Of a DNA stretch of 64,000 nucleotides, positions 35,645 through 44,788 are shown in pieces (within the stretch, counting starts at the first letter, position 1; each line of letters begins with the position of its first letter). The notes beneath the pieces were generated by a model. That model made no database searches, was not told the DNA's origin, and saw only the letters and a program-made list of their open reading frames with translations. Location of the stretch: assembly GCF_022829385.1 (NCBI RefSeq), contig NZ_JAKSXX010000235.1, positions 186,001 through 250,000 of the forward strand. Reading direction: 5' to 3'. Origin of the DNA: Methylobacterium sp. J-070 (GTDB lineage: Bacteria > Pseudomonadota > Alphaproteobacteria > Rhizobiales > Beijerinckiaceae). Made by a program: the position numbers and the translations under genes.

Positions 35645-36892
35645 GTGCGGGCTAGCGGCGAGCGCTGGCGCGCGCCCTACGCCACGGATCCGGCCCGGAC
35701 GCGCGGACGCCTGATCGCCGAAGCCGCATCGCCGACGCGGAGCGATTTCCAGCGCGACCGCGACCGGATCATCCACTCTACGGCGTTCCGGAGGCTGAAG
35801 CACAAGACACAGGTCTTCGTGCATCACGAGGGCGACCATTACCGCACCCGGCTGACCCACACCCTGGAGGTGAGCCAGATCGGCCGGGCGCTCGCCCGGG
35901 CCCTCGGTCTCGACGAGGACCTCGCGGAGGCGCTCGCCCTCAGCCACGACCTCGGCCACACCTGCTTCGGCCATACCGGCGAGGACGCGCTGGACGCCTG
36001 CATGGCGGCCCATGGCGGGTTCGACCACAACGCGCAGGCCCTTCGGATCGTCACGCGGCTGGAGCGGCGCTACGCGGGTTTCGACGGTCTCAACCTCGCC
36101 TGGGATACGCTGGAGGGGCTCGTCAAGCACAACGGGCCGCTGCTCACCGCGGACGGGCAGCCGACGCCGCGCTACGCCGCGCGCGGCATCCCGGCGGCGA
36201 TCCTGGAATACGATGCCCTGAACCCGCTCGACCTGCGGAGCCAGGCCGGTCCCGAAGCGCAGGCGGCCGCCCTCGCCGACGACATCGCCTACGCGGCCCA
36301 CGATCTCGACGACGGCCTGCGCGCCGGCCTGTTCGACATTCCCGAGCTGCGCGCGGTGCCGTTCCTCGCCGAACTGCTGGACGAGATCGACCGGCTGCAT
36401 CCGGGCCTTGAGGAATCGCGCAAGATCCACGAGCTGGCCCGCCGTGTGATCACCCGCTTCGTCGAGGACGTGATCGGCGAGGGCGGCCGCCGGATCGGGG
36501 CGCTGGCTCCCCGCAGCGTCGAGGATGTCCGGCGCGCGGACAATCCCGTGATCGCCTTCTCGCCGGCGATCGCCGCCGCCGATGCCGACATCATGCGCTT
36601 CCTGTGGGCGCGGATGTATCGCCATCCGGGGGTCGTGGCCGTGCGCAAGAAGGCCGAGGCGATCGTCAACGACCTGTTCGCGGCCTTCACGGCCGACCCG
36701 TCACGGATGCCCGAGGAGTGGAGCGCCGGGCTCGGCGGCGCTCCGCAGGCCCGCATCGCCCGCAGGGCTGCGGACTACATCGCCGGCATGACCGACACCT
36801 ACGCGGTCCTGGCCCATCGCAAGCTCTACGACGCGACGCCGGACCTCCACTGGGACCTGCCGAGCCGCGGGCTGCCGCTGGCGGAGCCGTGA
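35645..36892 (+). CDS. dgt: Deoxyguanosinetriphosphate triphosphohydrolase-like protein
   Basis: 415 residues, HD-domain dNTPase. Motifs: [15 protein letters not shown] (first metal His), [20 protein letters not shown] (HD), DNIAYAAHD-like [15 protein letters not shown], and [11 protein letters not shown] near the N-terminus. Hydrolyses dNTPs to nucleoside and triphosphate; this type 2 subgroup often acts on several dNTPs. The start is GTG at 35645; the N-terminus resembles the family ([15 protein letters not shown]). Confidence 0.93.
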   Translation: MRASGERWRAPYATDPARTRGRLIAEAASPTRSDFQRDRDRIIHSTAFRRLKHKTQVFVHHEGDHYRTRLTHTLEVSQIGRALARALGLDEDLAEALALSHDLGHTCFGHTGEDALDACMAAHGGFDHNAQALRIVTRLERRYAGFDGLNLAWDTLEGLVKHNGPLLTADGQPTPRYAARGIPAAILEYDALNPLDLRSQAGPEAQAAALADDIAYAAHDLDDGLRAGLFDIPELRAVPFLAELLDEIDRLHPGLEESRKIHELARRVITRFVEDVIGEGGRRIGALAPRSVEDVRRADNPVIAFSPAIAAADADIMRFLWARMYRHPGVVAVRKKAEAIVNDLFAAFTADPSRMPEEWSAGLGGAPQARIARRAADYIAGMTDTYAVLAHRKLYDATPDLHWDLPSRGLPLAEP

Positions 36893-36901
36893 CGGACGGA
36901 T

Positions 36902-36931
36902 GCCGCGCCGATCGGGGCCGACCGGCGCGGC
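36902..36931. terminator. Bidirectional hairpin between dgt and the Gly/Tyr repeat gene
   Basis: A 9-bp perfect stem (36902-36910 with 36923-36931) and a 12-base loop sit between two convergent genes, 10 bases from each stop. It probably ends transcription from both sides. Confidence 0.5.
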
Positions 36932-36941
36932 GGCGCGGCGA

Positions 36942-37382
36942 TCAGCAGCCGCAGCCGCCGTATCCGGCCGGGTAGCCGTACTCGTACCCGCCATAGGACG
37001 TCGGATAGCCGTACCCGTACCCGCCGTAGGAAGCCGGGTAGCCATACTGGTACCCGCCGTAGGAGGCCGGGTATCCGTACCCGTAGCCGCCGTAGCCGTA
37101 GCCGCCGTACAGGCCGCCGGCCGCGAGGCCGAGGCCCAATCCGATCCCCGCGCCGGCCAGGCCGTAGCCGAGACCGCGCCCGTAACCGGAGCGATAGCCG
37201 TAGCCGCGTCCGTAATAGCCGCCGCGATAACCGAAGCCGCCGGCGCGATATCCGCCCTGGAAACCGCCCCCATGGAAGCCGCCGCCATGAAAACCGCCGC
37301 CGCGGAAGCCGCCGGCTTCCGCGGCCGGAGCCGCCAGGATCAGGGCGCAGAGCGCCGTGCCCGCAATCGTCAGGATCTTCAT
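36942..37382 (-). CDS. Secreted Gly/Tyr-rich repeat protein
   Basis: 146 residues. A signal peptide (MKILTIAGTALCALILAAPAAEA) is followed by a GG(F/Y)HGGG-type stretch, a Gly/Leu hydrophobic segment (LGYGLAGAGIGLGLGLAAGGL) that may span or associate with membrane, and a C-terminal array of about four copies of an 11-residue unit (pattern YGYPASYGGYx), ending GGCGC. GGAG ribosome site before ATG 37382. Similar low-complexity envelope proteins are common in Rhizobiales but of unknown function. It interrupts the usual dgt-argS adjacency on the opposite strand. Confidence 0.8.
   Translation of the reverse strand: MKILTIAGTALCALILAAPAAEAGGFRGGGFHGGGFHGGGFQGGYRAGGFGYRGGYYGRGYGYRSGYGRGLGYGLAGAGIGLGLGLAAGGLYGGYGYGGYGYGYPASYGGYQYGYPASYGGYGYGYPTSYGGYEYGYPAGYGGCGC
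36960..37100 (-). repeat. In-gene tandem repeat encoding Tyr/Gly/Pro units
   Basis: Imperfect 33-base tandem repeats, about four copies, encode the YGYPxSYGGY units at the C-terminus of the Gly/Tyr-rich protein. Copies differ mainly at the variable residue (Gln, Gly, Glu, Cys) and in Ala/Thr/Gly. Such arrays change length easily by slippage. Confidence 0.75.
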
Positions 37383-37652
37383 CGATGTCTCCGCGATCGA
37401 TAATGCCACGATCGCCGGGGACGACACCGCCGTGTCGAGTCCGAGACAAGACACGATGCGTTGGGTCGGTATTCGTCGCGCTGGATAACGCGGCAGCGGC
37501 CGGACCGCTGGCTGCATCGGGGGCGGCACGGACTCGCATGGGCGCCGGGCTCGACGCGTGCCGTGACACCCCCCCGGCCCCTTGCTAGACGGGGCTGGCG
37601 CAGGCCGGACGGGCCGGGCGGCGGGCCCCCCGCGCGAGTGAGACCGAGACCG

Positions 37653-39404
37653 ATGAACATCTTCGCCCTGTTCGAGGCGCGCGTGCGCGAGGCCGTGGAA
37701 ACGCTGACGCGCGCCGGCCAGTTGCCGGAGGGCCTCGACCTCGGTCGCGTGGTCGTCGAGCCGCCTCGGGATTCGTCGCACGGCGACCTCGCCACGAACG
37801 CGGCCCTCGTCCTCGCCAAGGAGGCGCGGACGAACCCGAAGGCGCTCGGCGAGGCCCTGGCGGCGGACCTCCGGGCAGATCCGCGGATCGCGGAGGCGAG
37901 CGTCGCCGGGCCCGGCTTCATCAACCTCCGGCTGGTGCCGGAGATCTTCCACACGGTCCTGCGCAGCGCCCTCTCGGCGCCGGAGGCATTCGGACGCGCG
38001 CGGATGCCCGGCGGCCCGATCAACGTCGAGTACGTCTCGGCCAATCCCACCGGCCCGATGCATGTCGGGCACGGCCGCGGCGCGGTGTTCGGCGACGCGC
38101 TGTGCAACCTCCTGGTCGCGGCCGGGCGGCAGGTGACGCGGGAATATTACATCAACGATGCGGGCGCACAGGTCGACGTGCTCGCCCGCTCCGCCTTCCA
38201 GCGCTACCGCGAGGCGCTGGGCGAGCCGTTCGCCATCGCGGAGGGCCTCTATCCCGGCGACTATCTCAAGCCCGTCGGCGCGAAGCTGGCGGACCTCCAC
38301 GGCCGGACGCTTCTCGACCGACCGGAGGCGGAGTGGCTGCCCACGGTGCGCGAGACCGCGCTCGCCATGATGATGGACATGATCCGGGCCGATCTGGTGG
38401 CGATCGGGATCCGGCACGACGTGTTCTTCTCCGAGCGCACGCTCCAGGAGAGCGGCGCCGTGAAGGCGCTGCTCCAAGAGCTGCGCCAGCGGGGCCTGGT
38501 CTACGAGGGCCGCCTGCCGCCGCCGAAGGGCCAGTTGCCGGAGGATTGGGAGGACCGGGAGCAGACGCTGTTCCGCACCCGGGAGTTCGGCGACGACAGC
38601 GACCGGCCGCTGCTGAAGTCCGACGGTTCCTACACCTACTTCGCCTCGGACATCGCCTATCACCGGGCGAAGTACCTCGCGGGCGCCACCGAGCTGATCG
38701 ACGTGCTCGGGGCCGACCACGGTGGATACGTGAAGCGCATGCAGGCGGCCGTGAAGGCGGTCAGCGACGGCAGGGCCACCCTCGACGTCAAGCTCTGCCA
38801 GCTCGTGCGGCTGCTGCGCGCCGGCGAGCCGGTGAAGATGTCGAAGCGGGCCGGCGAGTTCGTGACGCTGCGCGACGTCATCGACGAGGTCGGGCGCGAC
38901 GCGATCCGCTTCATGATGCTCTACCGGAAGAACGACGCGACCCTGGATTTCGACCTCGCCAAGGTGGTGGAGCAGTCCAAGGACAACCCTGTCTTCTACG
39001 TGCAGTACGCCCATGCCCGGGTCCGCTCGGTCCAGCGGCAGGCGCGGGAGGCCTTTCCGGACGCCGACATGTCCGGTCCGGCGCTGCTGGCGGAGGCCGA
39101 TCTCGCGCTGCTGACGGACCCGGGCGAGATCGAGATGATGCGTCTGATCGCCCAGTATCCGCGCGTGCTCGAGTCCGCCGCGACGGCGCATGAGCCGCAC
39201 AGGATCGCGTTCCACCTCTACGAACTGGCGTCCGCGCTTCATAGTTTCTGGAACAAGGGCAAAGACTTGCCGCAATTACGGTTTGTTAATGTAAACGATC
39301 GAAAGTCGACGTGGGCCCGGCTGGCGCTCGTCGAGGCTCTTCGGAGCACGCTCGCCGCCGGCCTTGCGGTGCTCGGTGTGACCGCGCCGGACGAGATGCG
39401 ATAA
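37653..39404 (+). CDS. argS: Arginyl-tRNA synthetase
   Basis: 583 residues, class I synthetase. N-terminal Add-1 domain, then the HIGH-type motif in [29 protein letters not shown], the KMSKS-type loop [15 protein letters not shown], and the anticodon-binding C-terminal helical domain. Start ATG at 37653 ([11 protein letters not shown]). The open frame reaches 37461, but the upstream part is non-native. Part of the conserved dgt-argS-SPOR-nagZ cluster. Confidence 0.96.
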   Translation: MNIFALFEARVREAVETLTRAGQLPEGLDLGRVVVEPPRDSSHGDLATNAALVLAKEARTNPKALGEALAADLRADPRIAEASVAGPGFINLRLVPEIFHTVLRSALSAPEAFGRARMPGGPINVEYVSANPTGPMHVGHGRGAVFGDALCNLLVAAGRQVTREYYINDAGAQVDVLARSAFQRYREALGEPFAIAEGLYPGDYLKPVGAKLADLHGRTLLDRPEAEWLPTVRETALAMMMDMIRADLVAIGIRHDVFFSERTLQESGAVKALLQELRQRGLVYEGRLPPPKGQLPEDWEDREQTLFRTREFGDDSDRPLLKSDGSYTYFASDIAYHRAKYLAGATELIDVLGADHGGYVKRMQAAVKAVSDGRATLDVKLCQLVRLLRAGEPVKMSKRAGEFVTLRDVIDEVGRDAIRFMMLYRKNDATLDFDLAKVVEQSKDNPVFYVQYAHARVRSVQRQAREAFPDADMSGPALLAEADLALLTDPGEIEMMRLIAQYPRVLESAATAHEPHRIAFHLYELASALHSFWNKGKDLPQLRFVNVNDRKSTWARLALVEALRSTLAAGLAVLGVTAPDEMR

Positions 39405-39422
39405 GCCCGGTTGCATCGGGCT
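39404..39422 (+). terminator. Short hairpin overlapping the argS stop
   Basis: AGCCCG (39404-39409) pairs with CGGGCT (39417-39422) around a 7-base loop. Only 6 bp and no T-run; a weak terminator or attenuator before the SPOR gene. Confidence 0.3.
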
Positions 39423-39452
39423 GGTGACCGGCGTTGATGTGAGGATCTTGCC

Positions 39453-40829
39453 ATGACGAACGCTTCGCGCGCTCAGGTCGATCTGGACGCCCTCGCGCGC
39501 GATCTGCGTCAGGATGGCATGCGGGCGCCCCAGACCGGATCGAAGGCCGACCCGCTGGCGGAACTGGCCCGCATCGTCGGCCAGGACGACCCGTTCCGCG
39601 CCCTGCTGGCCGCCCGCGACGAGATGCGCGCGGTCTCGAGTTCGCAGAATCAGGCCGGCTGGTCCGAGCGGATCGAGCCCAGCTTCGCGCCCGAGACCGC
39701 CAAGGCGAACCCTGCGGACGCCTTCGACCAATACCTCGCCTCGGTGGAGCGCGACACGCATCGGGAGGACGCGCCCTACGGGGCGGACCTCGGAGCCGCA
39801 CCCGCCGACGCGGAGGCGGGTTTCGAGGACGGTCGCGCCCTCCGGCGCGTCCAGCCCCGGCGTCGGCTGATCTCGGTGGGGGCCGGCATCGCCGTCGTGG
39901 CCGTCGCCGTCACCGGCGCGCTCACCTACAAGGGACTGAGCACCTCCGAGCGCGGCGGCGTGCCCGTGGTGCAGGCCGATACGACGCCCCTGAAAGTGGC
40001 CCCGAAGGTCGCCGACGGCGTCGAGATCCCGGATCAGAACCGGCAGATCTACGACCCGAAGGGCAAGAAGGACGGCCAGATCAAGATCGTCAACCGCGAG
40101 GAGCAGCCCCTCGACGTGGCGGAGGCCGCCCGTGCGGCCCAGGGTCCCGCGCCCGCGGGCAACGCCCAGGGCGGCACGACGCCGGGCAACGGGGCGTTCG
40201 ACGCGTTCGGCGAGCCGCGGCGCGTGCGGACCGTCGCGGTGAAGCCCGATGCTCCGCCGGTGCCGCCGGCCCGCGAGGCCCAGGCGGATGCCAGCGCTTC
40301 GCCGATCCCCACCATGGTGCTGCCCGGCGATGAGCCGGCACCGCCCGCGCCGTCGAAGCCGCAGATGTCCCGGCAAGCGGCCGCAAGCCTGGCGACCAGC
40401 GCTCCCGCGCCGGTGGCGCCTCCGCCGGCAGCCGCGCAGGCGGAACAGCCCGCGGCCAAGCCCGTCGCGGTCAAGCCGCCGAAGGCCGCCCAGCGGGTCG
40501 CGACCGCGGCTCCGGCGACCGCCACCGCGCCGGACACGACGTCCAGCACCGCGACCTCCGACGACGCAGCCCTCAGGAGCGGGCCGGTGAGCGGCTTCTC
40601 GGTGCAGCTCGGCGTCCGCAACTCCGCCGCCGACGCGAAGGCCGCCTTCCGGCAGATGCTCAGCAAATACCCGCAGCTCGCCGGCAAGCCGGAGCTGATC
40701 CGGCAGGCGGAGGTCAACGGCAAGACGATCTTCCGCGTCCGCGTCGGACCGCTGGAGAAGACCGAGGCGTCGAGCCTCTGCGGCGCCCTGCAGGGCGCCG
40801 GCGGGCAGTGCTTCGTGGCCAAGAACTGA
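39453..40829 (+). CDS. SPOR-domain protein (peptidoglycan-binding membrane protein)
   Basis: 458 residues. Cytoplasmic N-terminal about 130 residues, one transmembrane helix (LISVGAGIAVVAVAVTGALTY), a long Ala/Pro-rich periplasmic linker (residues about 200-380), and a C-terminal SPOR domain (FSVQLGVRNSAADAKAAFRQM ... FRVRVGPLEKTEASSLCGALQ). SPOR domains bind denuded septal peptidoglycan, so a cell-division role is likely. Encoded between argS and nagZ, a conserved alphaproteobacterial position. Confidence 0.9.
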   Translation: MTNASRAQVDLDALARDLRQDGMRAPQTGSKADPLAELARIVGQDDPFRALLAARDEMRAVSSSQNQAGWSERIEPSFAPETAKANPADAFDQYLASVERDTHREDAPYGADLGAAPADAEAGFEDGRALRRVQPRRRLISVGAGIAVVAVAVTGALTYKGLSTSERGGVPVVQADTTPLKVAPKVADGVEIPDQNRQIYDPKGKKDGQIKIVNREEQPLDVAEAARAAQGPAPAGNAQGGTTPGNGAFDAFGEPRRVRTVAVKPDAPPVPPAREAQADASASPIPTMVLPGDEPAPPAPSKPQMSRQAAASLATSAPAPVAPPPAAAQAEQPAAKPVAVKPPKAAQRVATAAPATATAPDTTSSTATSDDAALRSGPVSGFSVQLGVRNSAADAKAAFRQMLSKYPQLAGKPELIRQAEVNGKTIFRVRVGPLEKTEASSLCGALQGAGGQCFVAKN

Positions 40830-40840
40830 ACGCCGATGCG

Positions 40841-40862
40841 CTGACCCGCCGGGCGGCGTCAG
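40841..40862 (+). terminator. Imperfect hairpin after the SPOR gene
   Basis: CTGAC...GTCAG arms with a GC-rich upper stem and a one-base bulge (40841-40862), 11 bases after the stop. Possible terminator; no T-run. The remaining 260 bases before nagZ hold no other recognised element. Confidence 0.35.
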
Positions 40863-41121
40863 GCCGAAGCGTCAGTTTCCGTCCCCGCCCTGGGCGACCT
40901 TAAGGAGCGGGCGGGACACCGCGTACCCCGGGGGACGGCATCATCGGATGCGAGTCCCCCGGGCCACACGGGCCGCCCCTCGGTCCTCGCGGGCGCCCGG
41001 GATCGCGGTTTCGTCTTGCCGCCTCCGCTTTCCCGCCCGACTCTGCCGTCACCGATTCGGCCCGTTCCCCCTCGCCAAGACCCGCACAGTGCCGCCACCG
41101 ACGAGTCCCCGAGACGTCCCG

Positions 41122-42126
41122 ATGACCTCCCGTGCCCTGATCCTCGGCTGCGCCGGCAAGTCGCTCTCCGCCGAGGAGGCGGCCTTCTTCCGCGACGTGC
41201 GGCCGTGGGGCTTCATCCTGTTCAAGCGCAACATCGGCCTGCCCGAGGAGGTGCGCGCCCTCACGGATTCGCTGCGGGACTGCCTGGGCTCCGAGAGGGC
41301 GCCGATCCTGATCGATCAGGAGGGCGGCCGGGTCCAGCGGATGGGACCGCCGCACTGGCCGGCCTATCCGGCCGGCGGCCGCTACGGCCGTCTGAACGGA
41401 AGCGCCGCAACCATCGCCCGGCTGGGCGCGCGGCTGATGGCGCACGACCTGTCCGAAGTCGGCATCAACGTCGATTGCGCACCCATCCTCGACGTTCCGG
41501 CGCCCGGTGCCCACGACATCATCGGGGACCGCGCCTACGGGACGAACCCCGCTTCCGTGGCGGAGATCGGCCGGGCCATCGCCGAGGGCCTGATGGCCGG
41601 CGGCGTCCTGCCGGTGATGAAGCATATCCCGGGGCACGGACGCGCCGCCTGCGACAGCCATCACGCGCTGCCGGTGGTCGATGCGACCCGCGAAGCCCTG
41701 GCGGCGCAGGATTTCGGCCCGTTCCGGGCGCTGGCCGATCTGCCGATGGCGATGAGCGCGCATGTCGTCTTCGCCGCCATCGATCCGGACCGGCCCGCGA
41801 CTCAGTCGGCCACCGTCATCCGGGAGGTCATCCGCACGGCGATCGGTTTCGACAACCTGCTGATGACCGACGACCTTTCGATGCAGGCGCTCACCGGCTC
41901 GTTCCGGGAGCGGGCGCAGCGCGCCTTCGCGGCCGGGGTCGATATCGGCCTGCACTGCAACGGCGCGATGGACGAGATGCGGGCCGTCGCCGAGGCGGCG
42001 CCGGCTCTCGAAGGCAGGGCGGCCGAGCGCGCCGCAGCCGCACTCGCGCGGCTGGACCCCGCGGCGGAGGACTTCGACCTCCCGGAAGCCCGGGCGCGTT
42101 TCGCCGCCGCGCTCGCCGCCGCCTGA
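41122..42126 (+). CDS. nagZ: Beta-N-acetylhexosaminidase NagZ
   Basis: 334 residues, glycoside hydrolase family 3. Motifs: PILIDQEGGRVQRM, DCAPILDVP, KHIPGHGRAACDSHHALP (the catalytic His/Asp loop specific to bacterial NagZ) and LLMTDDLSMQAL (nucleophile Asp). It removes GlcNAc from muropeptides in the cytoplasm, working with AnmK (46185). The frame is open from 40948, but ATG 41122 gives the expected N-terminus (MTSRALILGCAG). Confidence 0.94.
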   Translation: MTSRALILGCAGKSLSAEEAAFFRDVRPWGFILFKRNIGLPEEVRALTDSLRDCLGSERAPILIDQEGGRVQRMGPPHWPAYPAGGRYGRLNGSAATIARLGARLMAHDLSEVGINVDCAPILDVPAPGAHDIIGDRAYGTNPASVAEIGRAIAEGLMAGGVLPVMKHIPGHGRAACDSHHALPVVDATREALAAQDFGPFRALADLPMAMSAHVVFAAIDPDRPATQSATVIREVIRTAIGFDNLLMTDDLSMQALTGSFRERAQRAFAAGVDIGLHCNGAMDEMRAVAEAAPALEGRAAERAAAALARLDPAAEDFDLPEARARFAAALAAA

Positions 42127-42273
42127 TCCGCGGCCTTCCACCGCGGCCTTCCACCGCCCCTGCGGTTGCGGCTGCTTGTGTTCGGGCGGCGCGATCCCTA
42201 GGTTCGCCCCGAAATCCTCAACCGGACGTGGCGTTACGCTCCCGCTTTTTCGGGGCGCCCGCAGGAGGTTGCC

Positions 42274-42546
42274 ATGGGCAGCATGAGTATCTGGCACTGG
42301 GTTATCGTCGCCGTCATCGTGATGCTGCTCTTCGGTCGCGGCAAGGTCTCGGACCTGATGGGCGACGTGGCGAAGGGCATCAAGGCGTTCAAGAAGGGCA
42401 TGGCCGAGGACGACACGCCTCAGGCGAGCCACACGCCGGCCCCGCCGAGCGAGCCCGTCCGCACCATCCCGCACGCAGCCGAGACGAGCCCCGGCACGGC
42501 CACCCCGGCCAGCCACCTGCCCGGCGGCGAGCGGAAGCCGGTCTGA
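42274..42546 (+). CDS. tatA: Sec-independent translocase protein TatA
   Basis: 90 residues. N-terminal transmembrane helix ([17 protein letters not shown]), the hinge GRGKVSDL, an amphipathic helix [12 protein letters not shown] and a Pro-rich acidic tail. It forms the Tat pore for folded proteins. An excellent ribosome site (GCAGGAGGTT) precedes the ATG. tatB and tatC follow. Confidence 0.95.
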   Translation: MGSMSIWHWVIVAVIVMLLFGRGKVSDLMGDVAKGIKAFKKGMAEDDTPQASHTPAPPSEPVRTIPHAAETSPGTATPASHLPGGERKPV

Positions 42547-42678
42547 GGGCGAGCCGGTCACAGGCGAGCCGGGCCCGGGCGGCCCGACTTAAGGACTGTC
42601 AGGGAACGCGTGCTCGTGTAGAGCCTGACGGGGTCCGGGCCGAGGTCCGGACCGTAGGGCAGCAGGACCGTCGACGAC

Positions 42679-43275
42679 ATGCTGGACATGAGTTGGGGCG
42701 AGGTGATGCTGATCGGCGGCGTCGCCCTCATCGTCATCGGACCGAAGGACCTGCCGAAGGCGCTCCGCACCGTCGGGCAGGTGACGTCGAAGCTGCGCCG
42801 CATGGCCGGCGAGTTCCAGATGCAGTTCAACGAGGCGATCCGCGAGGCTGAGCTCGACGAGGTTCGCCGCGAGGTCGACGGGATCCGCAACACGGTCCGC
42901 GCGGCCGGCTCCGGCTTCAATCCTGTCCAGACGATCCGGGACGAGTTGAAGGGCGCCGTCGAGGGACGGGCCAAGGTCGGCCTGGAGAAGCTCGGCCCCG
43001 AGATGCCCGCGGCGGAAACGCGCTCCCTCGCCGACGCGACGGCGCAGCTGAAGGCCGAGCAGGACGCCGGGGCGCCGGTGCAGACCGCCGAGCCGGTCCC
43101 GGCCGCGGAGCCCGAGCCCGGCGATCCGGCCCGCCACCCGGATCACCCGGCCGCCGCGTCCGAAGCGCCGCTCCCGCTTCCCGGATCGGTGGATGACCCG
43201 TTCGGTCCGCCCCCCGAACCGCCGGCCGCGCACGAGCCCGTCGTGGATCCGAAGAACGGCGCCGCTGTCCGATGA
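42679..43275 (+). CDS. tatB: Sec-independent translocase protein TatB
   Basis: 198 residues. N-terminal [22 protein letters not shown], the hinge and amphipathic helix [21 protein letters not shown] and a long Ala/Pro/Glu-rich cytoplasmic tail. It binds twin-arginine signals together with TatC. The stop overlaps the tatC start by ATGA. Confidence 0.94.
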   Translation: MLDMSWGEVMLIGGVALIVIGPKDLPKALRTVGQVTSKLRRMAGEFQMQFNEAIREAELDEVRREVDGIRNTVRAAGSGFNPVQTIRDELKGAVEGRAKVGLEKLGPEMPAAETRSLADATAQLKAEQDAGAPVQTAEPVPAAEPEPGDPARHPDHPAAASEAPLPLPGSVDDPFGPPPEPPAAHEPVVDPKNGAAVR

Positions 43276-44072
43276 TCACCGACGCGGACGAGGCCGACAT
43301 CGAGGCGTCCCGGGCGCCGTTGCTTGAACACCTGATCGAATTGCGCGCGCGACTGATCAAGTCGCTGATCGCGTTCATCATCATGTTTTTTGGCTGCTTC
43401 TTCTTCGCGCGGGATATCTACAATATTCTCGTCTATCCCTACGTCTCGGTCGTCGGCGCGCAGAACGCCGAGCTGATCGCCACCCACTTCCTCGAGCAGG
43501 TCTTCACCAACATCAAGCTCAGCGTGTTCGGCGCCGCCTTCCTGGCCTTCCCGGTCATCGCCACGCAGATCTACGCGTTCGTGGCGCCCGGCCTCTACCG
43601 CAACGAGCGCAAGGCGTTCCTGCCCTATCTGGTTGCGACACCGATCTTCTTCATCCTCGGCGCCCTGGTGGTGTTCTTCCTGGCGATGCCGCTGCTGATC
43701 AAGTTCTCGGTCTCGCTCCAGCAGGTCGGTGTCGCCGGCGAGCCGACGATCAAGCTCCTGCCCAAGGTCGACGAATATCTCTCGCTGATCATGACGCTGA
43801 TCTTCGCGTTCGGCATCGCGTTCCAGCTGCCGGTGATCCTGACCCTGCTGGGCCAGGTCGGGATCATCGACGCGAAGTTCCTGCGGGAGAAGCGGCGTTA
43901 CGCCATCGTCATGGTGTTCGTCGCCGCCGCCGTCCTGACGCCGCCGGACGTGATCTCCCAGCTCTCGCTGGCGATGCCGATGCTGCTCCTCTACGAGGCC
44001 TCCGTGTTCTCGGTGGCCCGCGTCGAGAAGCTGCGCGCGGCCAGGCGCGTCGAGGAGGGGCTGGATCCGTGA
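43272..44072 (+). CDS. tatC: Sec-independent translocase protein TatC
   Basis: 266 residues, six membrane helices. Family features: [19 protein letters not shown] at the N-terminus (signal-peptide contact Glu), [33 protein letters not shown], and a final helix [12 protein letters not shown] with [10 protein letters not shown] at the end. Receptor of the Tat system. In this window the binding protein at 30565 carries a Tat-like signal. A KdpE-like gene converges one base after the stop. Confidence 0.95.
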   Translation: MITDADEADIEASRAPLLEHLIELRARLIKSLIAFIIMFFGCFFFARDIYNILVYPYVSVVGAQNAELIATHFLEQVFTNIKLSVFGAAFLAFPVIATQIYAFVAPGLYRNERKAFLPYLVATPIFFILGALVVFFLAMPLLIKFSVSLQQVGVAGEPTIKLLPKVDEYLSLIMTLIFAFGIAFQLPVILTLLGQVGIIDAKFLREKRRYAIVMVFVAAAVLTPPDVISQLSLAMPMLLLYEASVFSVARVEKLRAARRVEEGLDP

Positions 44073-44073
44073 T

Positions 44074-44760
44074 TCAGTCCGGGGCGCACAGGCGGTAGCC
44101 GACGCCGGTCTCCGTCAGGAGATAGCGCGGGCGTTCGGGATCCGGCTCCAGCTTCTGGCGGAGCTGGCGCATGTAGACCCGCAGATATTGCGGGTCCGAC
44201 GAGGCCGGTGCGTGCCGCATGAGCTGCGCGTGCGTGAGAACCTTGCCGGCGTGCTGCACCAGCACGCGCAGGAAGTCGTATTCCCGCGGCGACAGCTTCA
44301 CCTCACGCTCGCCGACGCGCACGATGCGGCGGACGAGGTCGACCGAGAGATCGTCGAGCCGGAAGATCGGCCGCTCGCCCTGCATGGCAAGGCGGTGCCG
44401 GAGCGCGGCGCGGATGCGGGCGAGAAGCTCGTTCATGCCGAACGGCTTGGTCACGTAGTCGTCCGCCCCGAGATCGAGCGCCTCGACCTTTCCGCGCTCG
44501 TCGTCGCGGCTCGACAGGACGACGATGGGCAGGTTCGGCCAGCGCTCCCGGATCGCCGCCAGGAGGGCGTGTCCGGCCATGTCGGGAAGCCCCAGGTCGA
44601 GGATCGCAAGGTCGACCCCGCCCGCCTCCAGGAGCGCCAGGGCTGCGGCGCCGTCGCCGGCCTCGACGACGCTGTAATCCTGCGTGCCGAGACCGGTCCG
44701 CAGCAGGCGGCGGATCGGAGGCTCGTCATCGATGACCAGGATGCGGGCTGACGCGCTCAC
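44074..44760 (-). CDS. KdpE-like response regulator (OmpR/PhoB family), orphan
   Basis: 228 residues from a GTG at 44760, which has a GAGGAG ribosome site. Receiver with DDE at 11-13, phosphoacceptor Asp55 (AILDLGLPD) and Lys in VTKPFG, then a winged-helix DNA-binding domain: KLSPREYDFLRVLVQHAGKVLTHAQL and LRVYMRQLRQKLEPDPERPRYLLTETGVGYRL. The sequence is close to KdpE, the regulator of the potassium ATPase, but no kdpD or kdpFABC is present in the window. It lies 28 bases after tyrS on the same strand, so it is probably co-transcribed with it. Confidence 0.88.
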   Translation of the reverse strand: MSASARILVIDDEPPIRRLLRTGLGTQDYSVVEAGDGAAALALLEAGGVDLAILDLGLPDMAGHALLAAIRERWPNLPIVVLSSRDDERGKVEALDLGADDYVTKPFGMNELLARIRAALRHRLAMQGERPIFRLDDLSVDLVRRIVRVGEREVKLSPREYDFLRVLVQHAGKVLTHAQLMRHAPASSDPQYLRVYMRQLRQKLEPDPERPRYLLTETGVGYRLCAPD

Positions 44761-44788
44761 GCGAGGCTCCTCGATCCGTTGCGCCGGT

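Noticed and set aside
36960-37100. CRISPR-like repeat array
   Set aside because: Repeats are contiguous, imperfect, in frame and encode Tyr/Gly units; there are no spacers and no cas genes.
36942-39275. A 777-residue minus-strand frame ending in the Gly/Tyr protein
   Set aside because: Only the last 146 codons (from 37382) have a signal peptide and ribosome site; the rest is antisense to argS.
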